A DNA stretch of 64,000 nt, from assembly GCA_017936385.1 (NCBI GenBank), contig JAGBFQ010000020.1, positions 1-64,000 of the forward strand. Reading direction: 5' to 3'. A program made the position numbers and the translations under genes. Below the pieces are notes generated by a model, which saw only the letters and a list, made by a program, of their open reading frames with translations, searched no databases and was not told the DNA's origin. The stretch comes from Rikenellaceae bacterium (lineage in GTDB: Bacteria > Bacteroidota > Bacteroidia > Bacteroidales > Rikenellaceae). Each line of letters starts with the position of its first letter. Within the stretch, counting starts at the first letter, position 1. Of the stretch, positions 16,511 through 24,385 are shown piece after piece.

Positions 16511-17920
16511 TTAAGCCAGCACTTTGCGCTCGATTTCCTCCATTTGGGCTCTGAATACCTTGTCGGTATCGAGTTCGTTCGAAATCTGCTTGCACGAGTG
16601 CAATACCGTTGCGTGGTTCTTACCTCCGATTGCAGCACCAATGGTTGTCAGTGGCGACTTGGTGTGCTTCTTACTGAGGTACATTGCAATTTGGCGTGCG
16701 TGTGCAATCTCGCGCGTTCTGCGGGGCGAATTGAAGGCTTCGGTGGTGATTCCCAAGCACTCGCACACAACATCCTTGATGTGGTCGATGGTGATTTCCT
16801 TTTTGGTGAATTGAACGTAAACCTTCAGAATCTCTTTGGCCAAAGCAGGTGTGATTCGTTTGCCCAAGAACTGCGCATTGGCAACCAACGAGGCTAATGC
16901 TCCCTCTATTTCGCGTACATTGGCCGTGATATTCTCTGCTAAAAAGGTGATTACATCCTCCGGAATATCGATGCCCATTTTGTTGACCTTCAGACGGATA
17001 ATCTTGATTTTGGTCTCGATGTCAGGTATGCCCAACTCGCCCGAAAGTCCCCATTTGAAACGGGTCAACAGTCGTTGCTCAATGTCTTTCAACTCTACGG
17101 GCGGTTTGTCCGAGGTCATAATGAGCTGTTTGCCGGCCAATTGCAGGTGGTTGAATATGTTGAAGAACGCATTTTGGGTCGACGGTTTGCCCGACAACTC
17201 CTGAATGTCGTCGACAATCAGCACGTCAATCATCTGATAGAAGTGGATGAAGTCGTTGACCTCTTTGTTTAGCACTGCGCGCGTGTACTGAGCTTGGAAC
17301 TTGTTCATCGACACGTACAACACTTGCAGGTGCGGGAAGCGTTGTTTGACCTCCAAACCAATTGCCTGTGCCAAGTGGGTTTTACCCAACCCCGATGCAC
17401 CATATATATATAAAGGGTTGAACGGAGTCTTTCCGGGGTTAAGTGCCGCGGCCAATCCCGACGAACGAACCAAGCGGTTGCAGGCTCCTTCCACAAAGGT
17501 GTCTATCGTGTAGTTCGGATTGAGCTGCGGGTCAATTGGCATACGTCGAATGCCCGGAATTGTCATAGGATTTACTATATTTGCGGTGTTGGTTTGCTCC
17601 GCAAAACGGGTAATCGTCGTAATGTCAGCCTCTTCGTGGATTGCAGGTGCTTGCGGTTCCTTTTTGGGGAATGCATATCTCACCTTTGTCTTGTTGCCGA
17701 ACAGCTGTTGAATAACAGGCTTGAGGAACGGGATGTAGTTCTTCTCAATCTGATAAACGTAGCTCTCGTTGGGCACGCGCAGACGCAATACCGTACCGTC
17801 GAAATCAAGCGGCTCGATAGGCTCGAACCATTTAACAAACTCAGCTTCAGAGGTTTGCTCTTTGATTTTGGTAAGGCAGCTTTGCCATGCTTCGTTATAT
17901 GTCGTTCGGTTGTTCAACAT
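16511..17920 (-). CDS. dnaA: Chromosomal replication initiator DnaA
   Basis: The ATG at 17920 (MLNNRTTYNEAWQSCL) gives 469 residues, the normal size. Domain I is residues 1-85, domain II a short linker, and the AAA+ domain III begins near 130 with Walker A GASGLGKTH (174-182) and Walker B VLIVDDIQEL. Domain IV has the DNA-binding signature around AAIGGKNHATVLHS near residue 430. No dnaN or recF follows, and no DnaA-box cluster is visible in the 240 bases upstream, so this is probably not oriC; dnaA separated from the origin is common in Bacteroidota. Confidence 0.97.
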   Translation of the reverse strand: MLNNRTTYNEAWQSCLTKIKEQTSEAEFVKWFEPIEPLDFDGTVLRLRVPNESYVYQIEKNYIPFLKPVIQQLFGNKTKVRYAFPKKEPQAPAIHEEADITTITRFAEQTNTANIVNPMTIPGIRRMPIDPQLNPNYTIDTFVEGACNRLVRSSGLAAALNPGKTPFNPLYIYGASGLGKTHLAQAIGLEVKQRFPHLQVLYVSMNKFQAQYTRAVLNKEVNDFIHFYQMIDVLIVDDIQELSGKPSTQNAFFNIFNHLQLAGKQLIMTSDKPPVELKDIEQRLLTRFKWGLSGELGIPDIETKIKIIRLKVNKMGIDIPEDVITFLAENITANVREIEGALASLVANAQFLGKRITPALAKEILKVYVQFTKKEITIDHIKDVVCECLGITTEAFNSPRRTREIAHARQIAMYLSKKHTKSPLTTIGAAIGGKNHATVLHSCKQISNELDTDKVFRAQMEEIERKVLA

Positions 17921-18097
17921 TAGTGAGAGTCGGGAAAAGGTATTCGTTTTGTTTCGTGTAGCAAAGGTGCGGCAAAAAATGTTAAAAAAAAACAGCCGCA
18001 ACCGTTGCAAAATTGCAACCTTTTGTTATGGGAATTATCGGGCAAAAAAATAGTGCATATTTAACGCACTGATTGATAGAATTTAGAAAAAAATCAC

Positions 18098-18105
18098 TAT
18101 TTTTG
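18098..18105 (+). promoter_or_regulatory. -7 promoter element of the phosphohexomutase gene
   Basis: TATTTTTG matches TAnnTTTG exactly. Only an ATTG-like -33 element is seen at 18072-18075, with 22-bp spacing. The gene start is 56 bases downstream. Confidence 0.6.
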
Positions 18106-18160
18106 CGTATATTATTTTCTGTGGTTCGAAACAAAACAATATAAAAAAAACTTATACATT

Positions 18161-19900
18161 ATGGAAAACAATTTAGACACCATCGTAAGGGCCAAAGCAC
18201 AACAATGGCTCGATGGCGATTACGATGCACAAACCAAAGAGCAAGTTCGCCAATTGCTCGAAAATGACCCCAAAGAGTTGGTCGAAAGTTTCTATAAAGA
18301 CCTCGAATTCGGTACCGGAGGTCTGCGTGGCATTATGGGTGTGGGTTGCAACCGAATGAACAAATACACTGTGGGTTCGGCAACCCAAGGTTTTGCTAAC
18401 TACATGATTCAAGCCTTCCCAGACGAGCAAATCAAGGTGGCTATTGCATACGACAGCCGCAACAATAGCAAGGAGTTTGCTGCTCACGTGGCCGACATCT
18501 TTGCTTCAAATGGTTTTAAGGTTTACTTGTTTGATGACCTCCGCCCTACCCCCGAGCTGAGTTTCGCAATCCGTGAGTTGGGTTGCCATAGCGGTGTTAT
18601 GGTGACCGCTTCGCACAACCCCAAGGAGTATAATGGCTATAAGGCTTACTGGAGCGACGGTAGCCAAGTGACCGCACCCCACGATACCAACATCATTGCC
18701 GAGGTGGGTAAAATCACCGACAACTCGCAAGTTAAAACCGGCTTGAATGCCGAAAATATCACCTTGCTGGGCCAAGACTTCGACGATATATATTTAAATA
18801 AGGTACGCTCGCTGTCGATTGCTCCCGATGCGGTTGCTGCTAACCACGACATGGGACTTGTTTACACCCCGTTGCATGGTACAGGTGTGCGCCTTGTTCC
18901 CGAGAGCTTGAAACGTTACGGATTCACCAACGTAAGCATCGTGCCCGAGCAGGCTATTGTTGATGGAAACTTCCCCACCGTAGCTTCGCCCAACCCCGAG
19001 GAGCCTTCGGCTATGAAGATGGCTATCGATTTGGCTAAAGAGAAAAATGCCGAGCTGGTAATCGCCACTGACCCCGACGCCGACCGTGTTGCTATTGCTG
19101 TGCGCGATGAGCAGGGTGAGTTTGTTCTGCTGAACGGTAACCAAACCTGCGCTCTGTTGACCAGCTATATGCTGACCGGCTGGGCTGAGAAAGGTAAATT
19201 GACAGGCAAAGAGTTTGTGGTTAAGACCATTGTGACTTCGGAGATGATTCCCGCTGTGGCTGCAAGCTATGGTGTTAAGAGCTACGACTGCTTGACCGGA
19301 TTCAAGTACATCGCCAAGATTATCCGCGAGAAAGAGGGCGTGGAACAATATATCGGCGGTGGCGAGGAGAGCTTCGGCTTCCTGGCCGGTGACTTTGTGC
19401 GTGACAAAGACGCCGTTAGTGCTTGTTCGCTGGCTGCCGAGGCGGCGGCTTGGGCCAAAACCAAAGGTCTGTCGCTCTACTCGTGGCTTAAACAGATGTA
19501 TGTTAAGTTTGGATTCTATAAAGAGGGTCTTGTGAATGTTGTCCGCAAGGGCAAGGAGGGCCAAGAGGAAATCGCCCGCATGATGAGCGACTACCGTAGC
19601 AACCCGCCCCAAAGCATTCTGGGTAGCCCTGTGGTTGTTATTAAGGATTACCAATCGCTTGAGCAAACCGACCTGCGTACGGGCAAGAAGAGCCCCATCG
19701 AGATGGACCGCTCGAATGTGTTGCAGTTCTTCACCGAGGAGGGCACCAAAGTTTCGGTTCGTCCTTCGGGTACCGAGCCTAAGATTAAGTTCTACTTCGG
19801 CGTGAAGGCTCCCTTGTGCTGTGCCGACCACTTCGGAGAGGTTGAAGCTCAGCTCGACGCCAAAATCGAAAACATCAAAAAAGAGCTCAATCTGTTGTAA
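18161..19900 (+). CDS. Alpha-D-phosphohexomutase (phosphoglucomutase/phosphomannomutase)
   Basis: It interconverts hexose 1- and 6-phosphates through a phosphoserine. The 579 residues are of the long PgcA/PGM2-like type. The active-site serine is Ser151 in TASHNPKEYNGYK, the metal loop is ATDPDADRVAIA near 305, the sugar-binding loop GGGEESFGF near 407 and the phosphate-binding loop RPSGTEPKIK near 533. Substrate choice between glucose and mannose cannot be decided from motifs. It is a single-gene unit with its own promoter and a shared terminator. Confidence 0.94.
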   Translation: MENNLDTIVRAKAQQWLDGDYDAQTKEQVRQLLENDPKELVESFYKDLEFGTGGLRGIMGVGCNRMNKYTVGSATQGFANYMIQAFPDEQIKVAIAYDSRNNSKEFAAHVADIFASNGFKVYLFDDLRPTPELSFAIRELGCHSGVMVTASHNPKEYNGYKAYWSDGSQVTAPHDTNIIAEVGKITDNSQVKTGLNAENITLLGQDFDDIYLNKVRSLSIAPDAVAANHDMGLVYTPLHGTGVRLVPESLKRYGFTNVSIVPEQAIVDGNFPTVASPNPEEPSAMKMAIDLAKEKNAELVIATDPDADRVAIAVRDEQGEFVLLNGNQTCALLTSYMLTGWAEKGKLTGKEFVVKTIVTSEMIPAVAASYGVKSYDCLTGFKYIAKIIREKEGVEQYIGGGEESFGFLAGDFVRDKDAVSACSLAAEAAAWAKTKGLSLYSWLKQMYVKFGFYKEGLVNVVRKGKEGQEEIARMMSDYRSNPPQSILGSPVVVIKDYQSLEQTDLRTGKKSPIEMDRSNVLQFFTEEGTKVSVRPSGTEPKIKFYFGVKAPLCCADHFGEVEAQLDAKIENIKKELNLL

Positions 19901-19920
19901 TCAGGTAAGTTTACTCAAAA

Positions 19921-19958
19921 CAAGACAGCCTGCGAACCTCTATTCGCAGGCTGTCTTG
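19921..19958. terminator. Bidirectional terminator between the phosphohexomutase gene and glnN
   Basis: A perfect 15-bp stem (19921-19935 with 19944-19958) and 8-base loop, with CTTTTG after it on the plus strand and TTTTGAG on the minus strand. It serves two convergent genes. Confidence 0.9.
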
Positions 19959-19986
19959 CTTTTGTAGTATTCGACTTGGGCTGTTT

Positions 19987-22188
19987 TTAAATGGTGAACA
20001 GCTCGCGATATTTGGGCAGTGGCCACAAACGGTCGTCTACAATCATCTCCAAGTGGTCGATGTGGTAGCGAATTTCCGACATGAAGGGCTTGACCTCAGT
20101 CTCATAGCGTGCGGCACGTTCGATTATATCCTCAATGATGTTCAACTTGCGGCGGGCGTCAATCATCTGAGCGGTGCGTTCGCGTATGGTGGTGACATGT
20201 TCCGAAATCTTGCGAATCGTCTCAATCTCGGTGGCGACCATGTTCTTGTACTCCTCGCCAAACAGACTGCGAAGTCCCTCGACGTTGCGAATCAACACAT
20301 TCTGGTAGCCTATGGCTGTCGGAATAATATGATTCACGGCCAAGTCGCCCAGCACACGCGCCTCGATTTGAATCTTCTTGAGTAGCGTTTCGTTCTTGAT
20401 TTCGTAGCGTGCCTCCAACTCGGCGCGGTTCATGACGCCGTACTTCTCGAACAACTCGATGTTCTCGGGGGCAATGTACTCCTTGATGGCCGACGAAACC
20501 ATGTTTATGCCGCGCAATCCGCGACGTTCGGCCTCGCGGTGCCACTCCTCGCTGTAGCCGTTGCCCTCGAAACGTATCTTCTTGGACTCGATGATAAACT
20601 TGCGGATGGTTTGAAGAATAGCCTCGTCCTTTTTGACACCACGTTCAACCAGGCCATCAACCTCGTTTTTGAACTCGGTCAGCGCATTGGCCACTGCCGT
20701 ATTGAGGACAATCAGCGGCATGGCGCAGTTGGCTGACGAACCCGTGGCACGCAACTCAAATCGGTTACCCGTAAAGGCGAATGGCGAGGTGCGATTGCGG
20801 TCGGTGTTGTCAAGCATAATCTCGGGGATTCGACCGATATCGAGTTTGATACCCGTTTTCTCCTCCGGCGAGAGGGCCTTCTCCGAGATGCGCTCCTCGA
20901 TTTGGGTGATTATATTATTAAGGTGTGCACCCGTGAATACCGACAACACTGAGGGAGGAGCTTCGCCACCACCCAGACGGTGGGAGTTGCCCTCGGTGGC
21001 TACTGAAGCCATAATCATTGTGCCGTGGTCGCAAGCAGCCTTCATCGTGGCCACAAAGAAGGCCAGGAATTGCATATTGCTCTTGGGTGTACGTCCCGGA
21101 GCAAGCAGGTTTTGTCCCTCGATGGTGGCCAGCGACCAGTTGCAGTGTTTGCCCGAGCCGTTTACACCCTCGTAGGGTTTCTCATGGAACAGCACTTGCA
21201 GGTGGTGTTTGGCTGCAACCTTACGCATGACGGTCATCAGCAGGGTGTTATGGTCGACGGCGATGTTTGCCTCCTCGAACATCGGAGCGCACTCATATTG
21301 GTTGGGTGCTACCTCGTTGTGGCGGGTTTTGAGCGGAATACCCAAGCGGAAACAGCGGTACTCCAACTCCTTCATGTAGTTAACCACGCGCTCAGGGATG
21401 TCGCCCCAATAGTGGTCGTCGAGTTGTTGGTCCTTGGATGCTGAATGGCCCATCAGCGTGCGTCCCGTAAGTTCCAAATCGGGGCGTGCGCGATACAGAC
21501 CTTCGTCCACCAAGAAATACTCTTGTTCCCAACCCAGCGTGGGGACAACCTTTGTCGAGGCGTCCTTGTCAAAGAGTTGGCACACGGCAACGGCCGCTTT
21601 GTCGATGGCAGCCATCGAGCGCAAAAGAGGTGTTTTGTAGTCCAAAGCCTCGCCCGTGTAGGCGATGAAAATACTCGGAATACAGAGTGTGTCGTCCATG
21701 ATGAATGTGGGTGACGAAGGGTCCCAGGCGCTATATCCGCGAGCCTCGAAGGTGTTGCGCAGGCCACCGTTGGGGAACGACGAAGCGTCGGGCTCTTGTT
21801 GAACGAGCAGAGCTCCGCTGAACTTCTCCAAGGCGCGTGTTTCGCTCCACACCGGTTCGGCAAAGGTGTCGTGTTTTTCGGCTGTTGCTTCGTTAAGCGG
21901 TTGGAACCAGTGGGTGTAGTGGGTTACGCCTCGTTCCATGGCCCAGCGTTTCATGCCGTTGGCAACTTGGTCGGCCACTTTGCGGTCGATGCGTCGTCCT
22001 TCGTATATTGCGTTGATTACGCTTTCGTAAGCCTCGACCGACAGATAGTCGCGCATTTTGTCGACGCTGAAAACGTCCATGCCATAGTAGTCCGACACCT
22101 TGGTTGTCGGTATGGTTGACTCGACGGGCTTACGATTAAGCATTTGTTCGATTGCTCTAAAACGTAAAGATTCCATAGTTTTGCTCAT
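19987..22188 (-). CDS. glnN: Glutamine synthetase type III
   Basis: ATP-dependent amidation of glutamate to glutamine; type III enzymes are large dodecamers typical of Bacteroidetes and cyanobacteria. The 733 residues, about 250 longer than type I, match the type III size. Seen motifs include WFQPLNEATAEKHD, GWEQEYFLVD, the ATP/glutamate region NGSGKHCNWS, and FELRATGSSANCAMP. It has its own promoter (22209-22240). A type I enzyme is also encoded at 62468, so the strain has at least two ammonia-assimilating synthetases. Confidence 0.97.
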   Translation of the reverse strand: MSKTMESLRFRAIEQMLNRKPVESTIPTTKVSDYYGMDVFSVDKMRDYLSVEAYESVINAIYEGRRIDRKVADQVANGMKRWAMERGVTHYTHWFQPLNEATAEKHDTFAEPVWSETRALEKFSGALLVQQEPDASSFPNGGLRNTFEARGYSAWDPSSPTFIMDDTLCIPSIFIAYTGEALDYKTPLLRSMAAIDKAAVAVCQLFDKDASTKVVPTLGWEQEYFLVDEGLYRARPDLELTGRTLMGHSASKDQQLDDHYWGDIPERVVNYMKELEYRCFRLGIPLKTRHNEVAPNQYECAPMFEEANIAVDHNTLLMTVMRKVAAKHHLQVLFHEKPYEGVNGSGKHCNWSLATIEGQNLLAPGRTPKSNMQFLAFFVATMKAACDHGTMIMASVATEGNSHRLGGGEAPPSVLSVFTGAHLNNIITQIEERISEKALSPEEKTGIKLDIGRIPEIMLDNTDRNRTSPFAFTGNRFELRATGSSANCAMPLIVLNTAVANALTEFKNEVDGLVERGVKKDEAILQTIRKFIIESKKIRFEGNGYSEEWHREAERRGLRGINMVSSAIKEYIAPENIELFEKYGVMNRAELEARYEIKNETLLKKIQIEARVLGDLAVNHIIPTAIGYQNVLIRNVEGLRSLFGEEYKNMVATEIETIRKISEHVTTIRERTAQMIDARRKLNIIEDIIERAARYETEVKPFMSEIRYHIDHLEMIVDDRLWPLPKYRELFTI

Positions 22189-22208
22189 CTTTTATCGGAT
22201 TTTATGTG

Positions 22209-22240
22209 CAAAACTATATTTTTTGGAGCGAACCCCCAAA
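22209..22240 (-). promoter_or_regulatory. Promoter of glnN
   Basis: On the minus strand the -7 element TAGTTTTG (22216-22209) and -33 element TTTG (22240-22237) are 20 bp apart. Predicted start is about 15 bases before the glnN ATG at 22188. Confidence 0.75.
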
Positions 22241-22267
22241 ATTTTCGACCATTTTCTGTCGAAAATT
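22240..22267 (-). promoter_or_regulatory. Inverted repeat abutting the glnN -33 element
   Basis: AATTTTCGAC (22240-22249) and GTCGAAAATT (22258-22267) form a perfect 10-bp inverted repeat with an 8-base spacer. It could be the intrinsic terminator of the M23 genes, although only four T follow, or an operator for glnN, since it touches the -33 box. A second short hairpin, ACCCCT with AGGGGT (22286-22304), lies between it and the M23 stop. Confidence 0.5.
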
Positions 22268-22306
22268 ATTAATTTTTGTGGTGGGACCCCTATTTTTGAG
22301 GGGTGT

Positions 22307-23266
22307 TTAGTCGAAAGATTGCATTCCTGATTGGGCGATACGCATGATGCGTTGGTATTCGACGGGCGACAACTCCATGAAGAAATAGTGAATCGGGTCG
22401 ACGCGCATACCGTTGTATTTGACCTCGTAGTGCAGGTGGGGCGCAAGCGACAAACCCGTATTACCCGTTAGTGCAATGATGTCGCCACGACGGACTCTAT
22501 TGCCACGACGAACGGTCACCTTGCGTAGGTGTGAATAGGTGGTCTCGTAGCCACCCTCGTGTTGAAGTACCAGCGTCAGACCTGAACCCGTGTTACGTGT
22601 TGTTATAGTCTTGACCACTCCGTCGGCTGTGGCAAAAACGCGCGTACCCTCAGGAACGGTGTAGTCTACCCCACTATGTGGTGTAAGGTTACGATAGAAC
22701 GGGTGGATGCGCAGACCAAACGAGGCAGTGAGCAGTGTGAGGTCGGGGTTGATGACGGGTTGTATGGCAGGAATATAGCGTACGGCCTCTTTGTTTTGGT
22801 CAATTTTGGAGCGCAGCGTATTGTACGAATAGTTGAGATAGGCGATGTTGTGTTCCAACTTCTTCATACGGTCGTCAAATTCGCGTGCCAATCCTCGGTT
22901 GGTTTTCTCCAACATCTTCTCGCGGGTGCGCCACGATGCGGTTCCGTCTACATCCTTAAAGTCGTAGGGGTCTGATTCGAACAACACGCGCGACACGTTA
23001 CGGTCGCGGTCCTCGATGTTTTCCAGCACCTCTGACAGGGTTTCGTACCTCTCCGACAGAGCCTCGTATTGCTGTTCAAGCAGAGCTGTCGACTGTTTCA
23101 TCTCTCGCTCGACGGGCGTGTCAACCAACCACGAGAACAGAACGTAGTAAACCAACATCACGCCGGTGAACATCAGACCACGCAGCGTATAATCCAACGC
23201 ACGGCGTCGGCGTCGTGGTGGTTGCTGCTGAGGCTGTTGCGAGGTGGGTATGTTGTTTTGTTCCAT
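22307..23266 (-). CDS. Membrane-anchored M23-family metallopeptidase
   Basis: The 319 residues comprise a Gln/Pro-rich and Arg-rich cytosolic start, one transmembrane helix (about 28-48), a periplasmic coiled coil (about 55-150) and a LytM/peptidase M23 domain (about 175-295). Zinc ligands and catalytic residues are kept: HSGVD and HLHYE. It should cleave peptide cross-links in peptidoglycan or bind it, the coiled coil suggesting an assembly partner. It is 13 bases downstream of a paralogue and likely co-transcribed with it. Confidence 0.93.
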   Translation of the reverse strand: MEQNNIPTSQQPQQQPPRRRRRALDYTLRGLMFTGVMLVYYVLFSWLVDTPVEREMKQSTALLEQQYEALSERYETLSEVLENIEDRDRNVSRVLFESDPYDFKDVDGTASWRTREKMLEKTNRGLAREFDDRMKKLEHNIAYLNYSYNTLRSKIDQNKEAVRYIPAIQPVINPDLTLLTASFGLRIHPFYRNLTPHSGVDYTVPEGTRVFATADGVVKTITTRNTGSGLTLVLQHEGGYETTYSHLRKVTVRRGNRVRRGDIIALTGNTGLSLAPHLHYEVKYNGMRVDPIHYFFMELSPVEYQRIMRIAQSGMQSFD

Positions 23267-23279
23267 GTGTCGTGTGTGG

Positions 23280-24275
23280 TTAATCGTTGGTTCCGAACTC
23301 GGTTTCGAATGTAGTGGCGTTGGCCGACTCCACGATACGTTCGAAGTCTTCGCTTGCCATGTCGCGGCGGAAGTAGTTGATAGGGTTTACGGGTGTTCCC
23401 ATATACAGCACCTCGTAGTGGAGGTGAGGACCCGTAGAACCGCCCGTATTACCCACTGTGCCAATAAGTTCACCTCGTTTGACGAGTTGTCCTTCAGTAA
23501 CATCAACTGTGTGTAGGTGGGCGTATTTGGTCTTGTAACCAAAGCCATGGTCGATGACAATATGTCGGCCGTATCCTCGGCGTCCCGTGCCACGTGCATT
23601 GACAAATGACACCACGCCATCGCCTGCCGAGTAGACGGGAGTTCCGCGGTCGCTACCCAAGTCTATACCTTTGTGGAAAATATAGCGATGATAAATCGGG
23701 TGATTGCGCCAGCCGAATGCACCGATATGGTCACCATGCAGAGCCTTGCGGTTGATGGGCATGATGGCCGGAAGGGCTGTTGCCATCTTCTCCTTGTCGG
23801 CCGACAGAACCTGCAACTCATCCAACGAGCGACTTTGGAGGTATAGGCGGCGTGCGGCCTGGTCCATCATCATCCAAGTGTCGGTCATAAGTTCCGAGTA
23901 GGCGTATCCTTGAAGCGGGGCGTATTTGGACTCGGGGTATGAGGTGTAAATTCCCGGAACGCTCATGGTGTCGATACCGAACAGAGGGCGATATACCGAA
24001 TTGTCGCGGTGTTTGATTTGGTCGAGTGTCGACGACATTTCGTTAATCTTGTCGTGCAGGATTCGGTATTTGACCAGTAGCTCTTTGTTGCGAGCCGTAA
24101 GTCGATACATTTTGGGGGTGTAAAAGTAGCGCGAAAACAGAATGTTGAACGCAGTAACCACAAGACAACCCACCGCCAAAGTGCGCAAAATACCCCATGC
24201 TCGACGCTTCGAAGTGGTCGTGCCGGGCTGTGTGGAAGTCGAAAACTCGTTAAAATCCTGCTCTTTTTGCGACAT
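23280..24275 (-). CDS. Membrane-anchored M23-family metallopeptidase (second copy)
   Basis: A 331-residue protein with the same plan as its neighbour: short cytosolic N-terminus, transmembrane helix about 27-47, periplasmic coiled coil, then an M23 domain with HKGIDLG and GPHLHYEV, so catalytically intact. The two domains are clearly similar but diverged, indicating an old duplication. It is divergent from alaS across a 110-base gap. Confidence 0.93.
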   Translation of the reverse strand: MSQKEQDFNEFSTSTQPGTTTSKRRAWGILRTLAVGCLVVTAFNILFSRYFYTPKMYRLTARNKELLVKYRILHDKINEMSSTLDQIKHRDNSVYRPLFGIDTMSVPGIYTSYPESKYAPLQGYAYSELMTDTWMMMDQAARRLYLQSRSLDELQVLSADKEKMATALPAIMPINRKALHGDHIGAFGWRNHPIYHRYIFHKGIDLGSDRGTPVYSAGDGVVSFVNARGTGRRGYGRHIVIDHGFGYKTKYAHLHTVDVTEGQLVKRGELIGTVGNTGGSTGPHLHYEVLYMGTPVNPINYFRRDMASEDFERIVESANATTFETEFGTND

Positions 24276-24302
24276 GGGCTAAAAAATTACTCTTACCGAC
24301 TG

Positions 24303-24330
24303 CAAAATTACGGCAAAATATGTAACTTTG
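24303..24330. promoter_or_regulatory. Divergent -7 elements between the M23 genes and alaS
   Basis: On the minus strand TAATTTTG (24310-24303) fits the -7 consensus for the M23 genes. On the plus strand TAACTTTG (24323-24330) fits that for alaS. The -33 elements are poor for both, and the two promoters nearly face each other over 12 bases. Confidence 0.6.
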
Positions 24331-24385
24331 CAAGTCCGTTGTGTATACGGAATAAACGTAAGGTAACAATATTTAGTATAGATAT

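Noticed and set aside
17921-18160. Possible oriC upstream of dnaA
   Set aside because: No DnaA-box cluster and no DUE-like repeats are visible.
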